A DNA stretch of 64,000 nt, taken from contig CANLOQ010000003.1 of NCBI GenBank assembly GCA_947492925.1, forward strand, positions 434,001-498,000, written 5' to 3'. The notes beneath the pieces are model-generated. The model was given only the letters and a program-made list of their open reading frames with translations. It did no database searches and was not told the origin of the DNA. Each line of letters starts with the position of its first letter. Position 1 is the stretch's first letter. This DNA comes from an uncultured Sulfitobacter sp. Lineage in GTDB: Bacteria > Pseudomonadota > Alphaproteobacteria > Rhodobacterales > Rhodobacteraceae. Position numbers and translations under genes: made by a program. Of this stretch, positions 55,107 to 62,917 are shown one piece after another.

Positions 55107-56926
55107 CAGAACGACTGCCCTATGCCGATGTAGACCTGAAAGTTTTCATCGGTTTCGGGACCTGACGTCGGCACTGCCACGTCCACACGGATGGGACCAA
55201 TACCAGTATTGTAGCGCAGCCCCAGACCCGCGCCCGAATGCCATTCGCCAGAACCGTCATAGAATTCCTCGGCGCCCACGTAGCCGCCATCGACAAAACC
55301 AACCACGCCGATGGCGTCGGTGATGTTTATCCGTGCTTCGGCTGAAACGGCAAGGAAGCTGCGCCCGCCGACCGTGTCGCCGTTGCCCAGATCAACCCCA
55401 AGCGCCTGATAGGGCTGCCCGCGCACGGTGCCCCCGCCGCCAGAGTAAAACAGGTAGTCCGCCGGTGCCTGGCTGAGTTCCGGCCCGTAGACCGATCCCA
55501 GTTGCCCACGCAGTGCAAGCGTAACGGGACGCGCCTGACCGAATGTGCGGTAGGCCCGCGCATCCACATAGGTGCGCATACCGTTGTCAGACCCGCTAAC
55601 CGCAACAAATGGGGTGACGGCCGCGCTGAGGTAATAGCCGTTCTTCGCATTCAGACGATCGTCGCGGTAATCAAACGTCGCCCCCAAAGGCAACGTCAGC
55701 AATGTGTATTTGTTTTCACCGAAAGCATCCCGAGTCTCGGCCCGGCGCAGACCCAGACCAATGGTATAGGTCCGCTCCTCGGATGCGATGCGCCTGATCC
55801 CCGCCTCTGTATCAAACTGACGGGAAAAGAAGTTAACCTCGTCAAGCTGCTCTATCTGCGCCAGCGCATAGAAATCCGTGTCTTCGTTGAAAGTTGCCGG
55901 TCGCTCAAACCGCACGCCAAGGCGGTAGTCTTCGCCGCCGGAATTGCCGCCGATGCCTTTGACCTCGCCCTCGATGCGCAGCCGCTCCGCCCCGCCAAGC
56001 AGGTTGCGGTGCAACCAGAATGCGCTCAGGGTCAGCCCTTCAAGCGATCCAAGCTCAGCCCCGAAACCAAAACGGCGCGGTAGCGCTTCGGCGACTTGCG
56101 CGGTGATGGGCAAAGTATCGTTCGGACCAATCCGATCTGCTTCCAGCAGCGCAACCGAACTGAAAGCACCGGTGCGGCGCAGCCGATTGGCGGCAAAGCG
56201 CAATTCTTCGGGCGAAAACGTCTCGCCTACCGGAAGCCCGGCAATGTCGATGATACGCTGTGTGCGCACGCCGGTATTGCCGGTCACGCCCAGCGGACCG
56301 AACCGCAGACGCGGCCCCGGTGCGAGACGCAATTCAGCATTGATCGTGCGGTCAGGATGGCGCGCCGTCAGGGTCTGGCTGGCCAGTTTCGCCTTGGCAA
56401 ATCCCTGCGCCCGCCAGCCCGCAACCCCTTCGGACACCGCATCCTTGAGCACACTCAGGCGCGCGGTCTGTCCGGGAGCAAACCCTTCGGGCAGCGCGCT
56501 GTCTGGGGCAACAGGAGTGATCTTGGCCGTTCCAAACCGGAACTGCGGCCCCGGATCAATGTTGATCACGGCGCTGTCGATCCGGCGCGGCGGCTGCACC
56601 GGAGGAATCGCTGCGGCATCGACCCCATCAAGCTGGATTGTGATCACCGGGCCGAAATGACCCTGATCATAAAGTACAGCAAGCAGGCGACCGTAATCCG
56701 CCTGCGCTGCGCTCACGATTTCCTGAGTGGAGGGCGAAAGCTCATCGGAGGTCTGTTCCACCAACAAAGACCCACCGCGTAACGTGTCATACAGATCGGA
56801 CCCTTCGGGCACCCCGGTCAGCCGCACATCCGCCGCCCATACGCTCGTGGCAGAAAGAAGGCCTGCAACCCCCGCCACCCAACGCGCCGCCTGCCGGGTC
56901 AAAGCCCGGTCTGTTTTTTTGCTCAC
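55106..56926 (-). CDS. tamA: Outer-membrane assembly protein TamA (Omp85 family)
   Basis: A 606-residue outer-membrane protein. After a signal peptide (WVAGVAGLLSATSVWAADV) come three POTRA-like domains, with markers such as GPLGVTGNTGVRTQRI, then a 16-strand barrel of the Omp85 type. The barrel has the GxRGF-like GTVRGQPYQAL loop and ends in the C-terminal aromatic signature (VYIGIGQSF). GTG 56926 is chosen because it puts the signal peptide 20 residues from the start; longer frames begin near 57019. It is the first gene of a tamA-tamB operon. Confidence 0.88.
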   Translation of the reverse strand: MSKKTDRALTRQAARWVAGVAGLLSATSVWAADVRLTGVPEGSDLYDTLRGGSLLVEQTSDELSPSTQEIVSAAQADYGRLLAVLYDQGHFGPVITIQLDGVDAAAIPPVQPPRRIDSAVINIDPGPQFRFGTAKITPVAPDSALPEGFAPGQTARLSVLKDAVSEGVAGWRAQGFAKAKLASQTLTARHPDRTINAELRLAPGPRLRFGPLGVTGNTGVRTQRIIDIAGLPVGETFSPEELRFAANRLRRTGAFSSVALLEADRIGPNDTLPITAQVAEALPRRFGFGAELGSLEGLTLSAFWLHRNLLGGAERLRIEGEVKGIGGNSGGEDYRLGVRFERPATFNEDTDFYALAQIEQLDEVNFFSRQFDTEAGIRRIASEERTYTIGLGLRRAETRDAFGENKYTLLTLPLGATFDYRDDRLNAKNGYYLSAAVTPFVAVSGSDNGMRTYVDARAYRTFGQARPVTLALRGQLGSVYGPELSQAPADYLFYSGGGGTVRGQPYQALGVDLGNGDTVGGRSFLAVSAEARINITDAIGVVGFVDGGYVGAEEFYDGSGEWHSGAGLGLRYNTGIGPIRVDVAVPTSGPETDENFQVYIGIGQSF

Positions 56927-57515
56927 ACCACTGGCCCTTTTGTGGCATCGCGGCGCTGCTTGGTGGTGCAGACATCCGGGATGCATGGCTCTTGTTGTCG
57001 ATATAGAGTGGTCTAACAAGAAGTCAGGTGCAGGTGCAAACTCTGATTACCCGTGGTGTTTGGTGTTGGGCGGATCAGCACGCAAACGTGATCGGGTTTG
57101 GCGGCCCATCGTTACGTGTGATGACAGGTCAAATTGGTGTGGAGGCTATTAGTTGCTCAGATAAACGTTGCTTCAGTCTCGAAGCAGCACACAAGCGTAT
57201 GCGAAAAGGATTGATCGTTTTCACTGTCAGTTGTGTTCAAAGCGTCAAACAAAGATCAAGAAAACAGAGGACCAAAATTTCATTGGTTTGACTGGTGCGG
57301 TCGGAGGGCTTCCCAAAGCAAAACCAAACCCATCCAACCCACTGTTATTTCGGTGTTTTGACCGACAGGCAATCGAAGCGGTGTCCCAAGATTGTGTCCC
57401 GACAATGTCTCAGCCTTCAGAAAGAAATGCAAGCCACTACCGCCTGCGCTTACGTTGACATCAATCAAATTGACTGATATTGACATCACAATAGTACTCA
57501 ATATTGGAACTTCTC
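56927..57515. other. Non-coding border region between tamA and the accessory island
   Basis: About 590 bases without a convincing gene. The left part holds the tamA promoter. TGTCCCA (57382-57388) and TGTCCCG (57395-57401) recur here as they do near the recombinase gene. Three TTGAC motifs stand at 57455, 57470 and 57480; the first and third extend to TTGACATCA and may be promoter or operator elements for the HTH gene. No tRNA end or obvious attachment repeat was found. Confidence 0.4.
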
Positions 57516-58019
57516 ATGGAAATTACCGCAGATCAGTGCCGCGCCGCACGTAGTCTTCTCAATTGGTCGCAAGATAAATTAGCAAGCGAAGCCCTGATCT
57601 CTCGCGCCACGGTTGCAGACTTCGAAAATTACATTCGAGTACCGACGAAGAACAACCTCCGAGCCATCGAAGACAGCATGTTCGCTTTCGGTATCGAATT
57701 TGTCGGTGAAGAGGCGGGCAAAGGTGTTGGCGTTCGGTTTCGTGATCGAAAGCTAACCTACATCTGGCAAGTGAAGATATTCCGCCCTACTAGCGTTGCC
57801 ATTATCCCAATGAAGTTCGAAGGCCACAGTTTTCAGTGTTGTATCAGCTTTGAAGCAATTTGCGATTTCCATGGGGCAGAACTCTCGACCGACAGCGAGT
57901 ACAAAGACGCTGTTAAGGATATGTTCCTTACCATTATCGTTACTGCGGAACGGTACGCCCCCACACATATCAAAGGTGGCCAAATGCTTATTACAACTCG
58001 GATGATAGCTGATCGATAA
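57516..58019 (+). CDS. HTH (XRE-like) protein with a DUF1488-like C-terminal domain
   Basis: A 167-residue protein. The first 65 residues form a Cro/C1-type HTH: ARSLLNWSQDKLASEALISRATVADFE. The rest (FRPTSVAIIPMKFEGHSFQCCISFEAICDFHG, in part, to QMLITTRMI) resembles the small DUF1488 domain by pattern; this similarity is from memory and uncertain. It stands alone at the island edge behind a cluster of TTGAC repeats and could be the island repressor. ATG 57516 is used instead of a TTG four codons earlier. Confidence 0.65.
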   Translation: MEITADQCRAARSLLNWSQDKLASEALISRATVADFENYIRVPTKNNLRAIEDSMFAFGIEFVGEEAGKGVGVRFRDRKLTYIWQVKIFRPTSVAIIPMKFEGHSFQCCISFEAICDFHGAELSTDSEYKDAVKDMFLTIIVTAERYAPTHIKGGQMLITTRMIADR

Positions 58020-58253
58020 CTGAAAATATTTCACCGCAAAAATGCGTCACCCAGAGATTGATATAGAGGCTCCCACGTACCCCCCGTCCCCCTCACTAGT
58101 TAACTCAGAAACACTTCCACTTATGGAAAATTCCCATAAATACATATAAATCAAAGGCTTGAACCAGACTCAAGGCGCAGCGGTACAGAACACAGGAAGG
58201 CCACACGGGTCTTTCATTCCACAGATAGGACACCACACATAATCATCTTCGAC

Positions 58254-58409
58254 TTGCGCCTTGGCCGCTATTCAATCCTTGTCTTGAAAGAACGTGACGT
58301 CCGCTGGGGCGTGGTGCGTGAATTGCGCGGGGAGGTGGAGATTGACCTACCCCGCCTTCGGTTGATCTTCACAGATCACAGCGAACCAGCCGTCCCACTG
58401 TCCCAATAG
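58254..58409 (+). CDS. Possible small or decayed gene, unknown
   Basis: A 51-codon stretch starting with TTG reads LRLGRYSILVLKERDVRWG and ends LSQ at a TAG. The frame stays open upstream for about 115 bases, without any ATG. Its composition is protein-like (alternating charge and hydrophobic residues), so it may be the end of a truncated gene. It overlaps the first repeats of the recombinase upstream region. Confidence 0.25.
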   Translation: MRLGRYSILVLKERDVRWGVVRELRGEVEIDLPRLRLIFTDHSEPAVPLSQ

Positions 58410-58482
58410 GCAAGCCCTGAGGGACGTCCCAAAGCTGCAATCGAAAGTGTCCCACACAATTAGTATTGACAGATTTGGGACA
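58391..58482. promoter_or_regulatory. Repeat-rich region upstream of the serine recombinase, candidate res/crossover site
   Basis: Within 92 bases TGTCCCA or CGTCCCA occurs at 58391-58397, 58399-58405, 58425-58431 and 58448-58454, and its reverse complement TGGGACA at 58476-58482. GGGACGTCCC at 58421-58430 is a perfect palindrome. Paired inverted short motifs directly before a resolvase gene are what one expects of recombinase binding subsites. A TTGACA at 58466-58471 may be the promoter's -35. Confidence 0.45.
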
Positions 58483-58528
58483 ATCTGGTCAAAGCTCTTA
58501 GACCCTATTGGAACAGAAGGACTGGCAC

Positions 58529-59092
58529 ATGCTCGTTGGATACGCCCGAACCTCAACCCTCGACCAAACTGCGGGATTAGACGCACAGTTACGCGACCTC
58601 ACGAATACCGGCTGTGACAAAGTGTTTGAAGAACAGGTATCGTCTGTTGACCTTGTGAACCGCGAAGCCCTTACAGAAGCGCTGGACTACCTGAGAGAAG
58701 GCGACACGTTGGTTGTGACCAAGTTGGACCGTCTGGCCCGATCTGTAGCTCACCTTATGGAAGTGCTGGGAGCGATTGAGGCGAAGAAGGCGAACCTCCG
58801 CATCCTCTCCATGAACATCGACACAGGCACCGCCACAGGGAAACTTATGTTGAGTATTATGGGCAGTGTCGCGGAGTTTGAACGCTCAATCATGCTGGAA
58901 CGACAAAGGGAAGGCATCGCTAAGGCAAAGGCCGCTGGCAAGTACAAAGGCCGCAAGCCCACCGCAAAGGCCAAATCTGAGGAGGTGTTGAGACTGCACC
59001 GTGAAGGGGTGGGAGGGTCTGCTATTGCACGGAAGGTCGGCATAGGCCGCTCAAGCGTTTACCGGATACTTCATGAAGACACAGGAACATAA
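58529..59092 (+). CDS. Serine recombinase of the resolvase/invertase family
   Basis: A 187-residue site-specific recombinase. The N-terminal catalytic domain begins MLVGYARTSTLDQ with the nucleophilic Ser at residue 9 (S in RTS) and Arg at 7; the second catalytic block is VVTKLDRLARSVAHLM, and GSVAEFERSIMLERQREGIAKAKA forms helix E. The C-terminal HTH ends GGSAIARKVGIGRSSVYRIL. Its size is that of Tn3/Hin-type proteins. It lies alone, behind a repeat-rich region. An inversion or resolution role inside this element is likely, but no invertible segment was found. Confidence 0.92.
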   Translation: MLVGYARTSTLDQTAGLDAQLRDLTNTGCDKVFEEQVSSVDLVNREALTEALDYLREGDTLVVTKLDRLARSVAHLMEVLGAIEAKKANLRILSMNIDTGTATGKLMLSIMGSVAEFERSIMLERQREGIAKAKAAGKYKGRKPTAKAKSEEVLRLHREGVGGSAIARKVGIGRSSVYRILHEDTGT

Positions 59093-59520
59093 AGCGAACA
59101 TTAACCCACCCCCTTGCCCTAAGGAAGCGTCCGGTTGCGCCAGCACGACATTTGCCCAGTCAGTGGTTTCGCAAACGCCAGCCTTCCCAAAGCACTCGCC
59201 AAAGCCCCAACATGCACGACAGCGCCCTGTCCCTACTTAGCGGGGGGGTAGAACCCTGTCAGTGATCTTTTTGGGGCGGCACCAAACGTTACTTTGGTTG
59301 CGTTCCAATTTTCCTCAGGCTGTTTCACGTCAGTCTGAGGGAATTGAGGCGTAGGTGCGTGATAGGGCAATCCGTCCCTTTCACATAAGGTCACACATAG
59401 AACCATCTTCGGGTCGCCCCTTTTCAAACATGGTCACACCGCACCTTTAATGCCTCACGGCGTCGAAGACCCGTAATCAAACCTGCCTCCCCCCTCAAAA
59501 ACCCACCAAAGGAAACCCAT
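59093..59520. other. Long gap without a supported gene
   Basis: About 430 bases after the recombinase. The only open frame of size is a 64-codon minus-strand one (59233-59427) starting with TTG; it has no motif or ribosome-binding site worth trusting. GGTCACAC occurs twice (near 59391 and 59432). A ribosome-binding sequence AAGGAAACCC ends the gap. Confidence 0.35.
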
Positions 59521-60111
59521 ATGACCACGCTAGAGAAGCCCGCTGGTACGCCCAGTGTGGCCCTTTTGTGTTGCCCGCATTGTAGCCTTGAGTTCCGCCC
59601 CAAGCGGACCAACCAGAGGTATTGCAAACGAGATTGCGCCAAGGCCGCGACACGCAATGCAAAGCGCTCAGACAGAACAGCCGAAAACCGCTGCATGAAT
59701 GAAGCACACTATAGCCGCGCCTTGGACCTTGCGGATATGCTCTACACTGCCCCTGTTGATCAAAGACTTGGAGTAATGAAGAACTTTCTCGATGCAGCGG
59801 GAGACCATGACAAAGCGTTGCGCCGCATCCTCACAGACCCAAAGCTTTTGACAGCGTCCCCCTTGGAAAAGCACTACTTTCACCGCAAAGCGCCCTTCGC
59901 GTATAAAACTGTCAGCCAAGCGGCCAACGCTTACACGCAAAAGTTCTTTGGAGTGTCAGTTCAGACCTACTTCGAAAAAGTGTCGAAAGGTGCAATCTCA
60001 GGTGAATATAAAGTGGCCCGAAAGACCGACCTTGGCGCAGTTCCCAGACTGAACATACTGAGGCACCCAAAATGCTGGCACCGTCCGTTATCCAAGAAAC
60101 TGGCGGCGTGA
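59521..60111 (+). CDS. Unknown protein with N-terminal zinc-ribbon
   Basis: A 196-residue basic protein. The N-terminus has CCPHC, then YCKRDCAKAATRNAKR, forming C-x2-C ... C-x3-C, a short zinc-finger type often seen in phage and mobile-element proteins. The remaining 150 residues are helix-rich (SRALDLADMLYTAPVDQRLG, LDAAGDHDKALRRILTDPKLL) and were not recognised. Its start is preceded by AAGGAAACCC. DNA binding is a reasonable guess from the ribbon and charge, nothing more. It and the next three genes form no tight operon. Confidence 0.6.
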   Translation: MTTLEKPAGTPSVALLCCPHCSLEFRPKRTNQRYCKRDCAKAATRNAKRSDRTAENRCMNEAHYSRALDLADMLYTAPVDQRLGVMKNFLDAAGDHDKALRRILTDPKLLTASPLEKHYFHRKAPFAYKTVSQAANAYTQKFFGVSVQTYFEKVSKGAISGEYKVARKTDLGAVPRLNILRHPKCWHRPLSKKLAA

Positions 60112-60146
60112 TCTGCAAATTGTCCCTCCGTATATGTAATAGAGAA

Positions 60147-60332
60147 ACTTAAGGGGAAACTTCGGGTTCTACTCCGTCTTGGCTGTGCCAAGAAAAAGGT
60201 TACCACTTAACGCTGCACCCTCAAGATCACATGATCGTTCGCGCTGCCTCGCAGGGTCCAACATCAACAACCTTGAGGGGGAAGCTCTCTGTTCGGCTTC
60301 GCCTTGGTAGACCCATCAAGAAGATGTTCACC
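60147..60332. repeat. Pair of diverged ~60-base direct repeats in a 370-base gap
   Basis: Copy one (60147-60203) starts ACTTAAGGGGAAACTTCGGG and ends with GGTTACC; copy two (60271-60332) starts CCTTGAGGGGGAAGCTCTCT and ends with GTTCACC. They align over their whole length with few gaps, sharing AAGGGG-like, TTCGGGTTCT/TTCGGCTTC, CTTGG and GAAG(A)xGGTT blocks. Both lie between two genes and on no protein frame. They could be binding-site arrays or remnants of a duplicated structured element. The gap 60112-60484 shows nothing else. Confidence 0.5.
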
Positions 60333-60484
60333 CCAAGGCAACCTCTAAAACCAGCCTCAGGATGCCCTCTAAGCTGACACCTCCGCCTTGGGTCTCCCAA
60401 GCACAGCGACCACCCCAATAACCCTTAGCCCCTCCCTCACATCGCCTCAGGGCGACCCTTCACTGTACCATAAAGGAAACACCA

Positions 60485-60799
60485 ATGCTCAAACGCACAT
60501 CCGTAGAAGACCGCCGCCGCACGTCCCGCAATTTGCGTCGAAGTCTGTTCGACCTGTTCACACCAGTTGAGGTTATGGCCGTCGAACAGGAAACCCGCAA
60601 TCGCAGCCTGAAACACAGCGCCCGCCACCGCCGGATTGAATGGTCAACCGTCCGTGTCCGCAATGAAGTCGATATGGCCCTTACCCTCTTGAAGCGCCGT
60701 TATGTGGACAACAACGGCAAGGCCCTGTCCCGCAGCGACCTGATCAGCATCGCCGTCATGGAAGCTATGCCCACCCTTGTCGCCAAGACACAGGCCTAA
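60485..60799 (+). CDS. Small basic protein, unknown
   Basis: A 104-residue, Arg/Lys-rich protein (SVEDRRRTSRNLRRSLFDLF at the start) with a helical second half (RNEVDMALTLLKRRYVDNNGK, ALSRSDLISIAVMEAM). AAAGGAAAC lies a few bases before ATG 60485, as for the zinc-ribbon gene upstream. The arrangement resembles small DNA-binding or plasmid-type proteins (ribbon-helix-helix-like end), but no family was recognised. It precedes the next gene by 36 bases and could share its transcript. Confidence 0.5.
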   Translation: MLKRTSVEDRRRTSRNLRRSLFDLFTPVEVMAVEQETRNRSLKHSARHRRIEWSTVRVRNEVDMALTLLKRRYVDNNGKALSRSDLISIAVMEAMPTLVAKTQA

Positions 60800-60835
60800 A
60801 GACCGACCCCAACAACCACAGAAAGAACAAACATC

Positions 60836-61849
60836 ATGTCAAACTCAAACTGGATCACCGCCGCAGGCGAAACCCCAGACGGTGACACCAACCTCACACC
60901 CGAAGCCCAGCGCGGGCAAGCTACAGCAGTTGTCGGAGGACGTGGCCTCGAAACGCGAACAGCCCCGAACGGCGAAAGCTACATCTTGGAAAATAGGAAC
61001 CAAGGATACACCAATGGGGCTGACGAAGGCTTTCAAGGGTCTGTCATCGCTACCGCCCGCACCGAGGGGGGCAGCTTGATAATGTCGCGCCCGCCGACTG
61101 TCTCAGACCGCGTGACCCTGCCAAACGGCATGACCACCAACATATCTGCGGCCATCCACGCGGGTTACCTCACACGCAACTCCGACGGGTCGTTCTCGGA
61201 CGTAAAAACACCTGAAACGCTCAAGAATCCCGCTGATACCGCCCCTTTCGGTAAACCTCAGGAGACCCCTGAGGGCGGCGCGGATGAAGCCGAAAAACAA
61301 GACGAAGTCTTCACCATCGGGGAGGAAGGAGAGGAAGCCTTGACGAGCATCTTTCAGAGTGTGCCGCAAGGTGACATTGTCAGGGCCACAGACGAAATCC
61401 TCCAGCTTGGCGGCGTGTCTGACAACACATTGGCCCGTATGGCAAGCATTGCAGGGATCGAGCCTGAGGCTATGGCCGCTCAGATCGCAACGGCACACCA
61501 AGGGTTCTATGACACGGCGTCTGCGCACCTTGAGAAACATGGGGTCGTCAACGATGAGGGATTTCAGGCTTACCTGAGTGACCACCCCCAGCAAATGCGG
61601 GCGTTAATTGAGGCAAGTCGTGGTCTCCTGTCCTCCTCACATGCCAACGTTTTGGGTGGGCTGACAGACGTTGCCGCGTCCTTTGTGGAGAACGGCGACA
61701 CCTATATGCCGGAGGAGGTGAAGGCGGCACTGGATGAAGCGGGGTTCTCATATGAGATGGGAGTCAATGGTCGGCTTATGGTCAAGATTGACGGCTATCC
61801 CGTGCCTTGGAATGTCGCAGTCCGGCAAGGGCTTATCAAGTTCCTGTAA
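60836..61849 (+). CDS. Acidic protein of unknown function
   Basis: A 337-residue protein. Residues 1-110 are Gly/Thr/Asn-rich without clear fold, residues 110-170 form an acidic linker (ETPEGGADEAEKQDEVF), and the last 160 residues are helical and Ala-rich (ARMASIAGIEPEAMAAQIATAH, LTDVAASFVENG) and end YPVPWNVAVRQGLIKFL. Disordered front plus helical tail resembles phage scaffold or internal proteins, without a real match. It sits behind the basic protein and may interact with it by opposite charge; that is inference only. Confidence 0.5.
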   Translation: MSNSNWITAAGETPDGDTNLTPEAQRGQATAVVGGRGLETRTAPNGESYILENRNQGYTNGADEGFQGSVIATARTEGGSLIMSRPPTVSDRVTLPNGMTTNISAAIHAGYLTRNSDGSFSDVKTPETLKNPADTAPFGKPQETPEGGADEAEKQDEVFTIGEEGEEALTSIFQSVPQGDIVRATDEILQLGGVSDNTLARMASIAGIEPEAMAAQIATAHQGFYDTASAHLEKHGVVNDEGFQAYLSDHPQQMRALIEASRGLLSSSHANVLGGLTDVAASFVENGDTYMPEEVKAALDEAGFSYEMGVNGRLMVKIDGYPVPWNVAVRQGLIKFL

Positions 61850-62043
61850 AGGGAACCGTAGGGGGGGCTTGACGGCTCTCCCCTTCCTTCGCCACGAGTT
61901 CTCTTTCTGATGGCGGACCCAACTCACTGCATAAAACAGTGCTTGCTGCTGGATTTACAAAAGGAGGTGGTTTCGTCTTGTGGTTATTGCAGCAATTGAT
62001 CATTCTACCTCAACGGGCAGCACTAATCGTTTGAGGTTTTAGA

Positions 62044-62280
62044 ATGAAAGATCTTTTTAGTCAGTTTTTTGGCGGCTTTGCAACTGCTGCAATGATCGCG
62101 GTATGGGCGTTGGTCGCTGTTGGGGGTTTGTATTGGTTTTGGATGGCAATCCAAATTGGAAGCTTCTTAATGTTTGTGATCGGTTTTTTTCCTCCGACTG
62201 GCTTACTCTTCGCTACTCCAATCGGCATGTGGTCTTTTCTATTTGGTGTCCCAGATTGGATTTTCGTCTGGTTTGCCTAA
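62044..62280 (+). CDS. Small membrane protein, unknown
   Basis: A 78-residue, very hydrophobic protein with two to three helices (FATAAMIAVWALVAVGGLYW; FLMFVIGFFPPTGLLFA). The start ATG 62044 has GAGG upstream. The next gene starts 28 bases downstream, and the pair may be a two-gene unit. The preceding 190-base gap (61850-62043) has only a short CACTG/CAGTG stem. Base composition is distinctly AT-richer than the surrounding chromosome. Confidence 0.5.
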   Translation: MKDLFSQFFGGFATAAMIAVWALVAVGGLYWFWMAIQIGSFLMFVIGFFPPTGLLFATPIGMWSFLFGVPDWIFVWFA

Positions 62281-62308
62281 CAAGCAAACTTCTACCCGGA
62301 GCAAAAGA

Positions 62309-62851
62309 GTGAAAGAATATTTGGCAGGCCTAGTATTATTGGCTTCACAGTTGACTTTGACAACCCAAGCTGAGGGACAAGTAACCTGCGATATTGAAAC
62401 GCAAAAAAGGCAAGTCATTGAAAGCATATTATGCGGTCAAACCTCACCGGAGAAAGCTTACAATCACAGCGGACCTGGTTGTTTTGAACGTTCAATAACC
62501 GCAAGGTTAGAAGACACCGCCGCTCAAATTTTCATGTATGAAAAATGTGTAGATGAAAGTTTTGCGCTTGAAATTCAAAAGGCGACGGTAAGAGCAATTG
62601 AGTTCATGGACACACTATCAGTGTGTATCGGAGAAGACTTGAACTTGGCGAATCTGATGCAAAAAAGCATGGTGTCTATCAGGAAGCGAGGTTCATCCCT
62701 TAATTGTTCCATCCAAATTAGAAGCCAGCTACACCGTCGACGTCCAGCAATCGAATTAATGATTGATGAAAGCAGTGACAAAAATAAGGGACGAATATTT
62801 GAGCAGCTGGGGATAATGGTTAAACCCAACGGCGACGTAGTAGACCTTTAG
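62309..62851 (+). CDS. Secreted cysteine-containing protein, unknown
   Basis: A 180-residue protein with an N-terminal signal peptide (LAGLVLLASQLTLTTQAEG) and six Cys in the mature part (VTCD, ILCG, GCFE, KCVD, VCIG, NCSI), suggesting disulphides in the periplasm. GTG 62309 with CGGAG upstream is used; an earlier ATG at 62243 would bury the signal peptide behind 22 polar residues. It overlaps no other gene. Codon use is AT-richer than the core genes. No family was recognised; with the upstream membrane protein it may form an envelope pair. Confidence 0.55.
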   Translation: MKEYLAGLVLLASQLTLTTQAEGQVTCDIETQKRQVIESILCGQTSPEKAYNHSGPGCFERSITARLEDTAAQIFMYEKCVDESFALEIQKATVRAIEFMDTLSVCIGEDLNLANLMQKSMVSIRKRGSSLNCSIQIRSQLHRRRPAIELMIDESSDKNKGRIFEQLGIMVKPNGDVVDL

Positions 62852-62917
62852 GCAAGATTTACCGCGTAGCGCCTACTGCGTAACCCGCGACTTAAATGGA
62901 GACCTTCATTACAACGC

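Noticed and set aside
58121-58139. TTATGG/CCATAA inverted repeat as a terminator of the HTH gene
   Set aside because: Six AT-rich pairs with no T-run make a weak stem; could be an operator but there is no support.
57309-59193. 12-base direct repeat CTTCCCAAAGCA at 57309 and 59182 as attachment-site candidate
   Set aside because: One such match is expected by chance in a region this long, and neither copy borders the integrase or a tRNA.
59233-59427. 64-codon minus-strand frame in the gap after the recombinase
   Set aside because: TTG start, no ribosome-binding site and no protein-like pattern.
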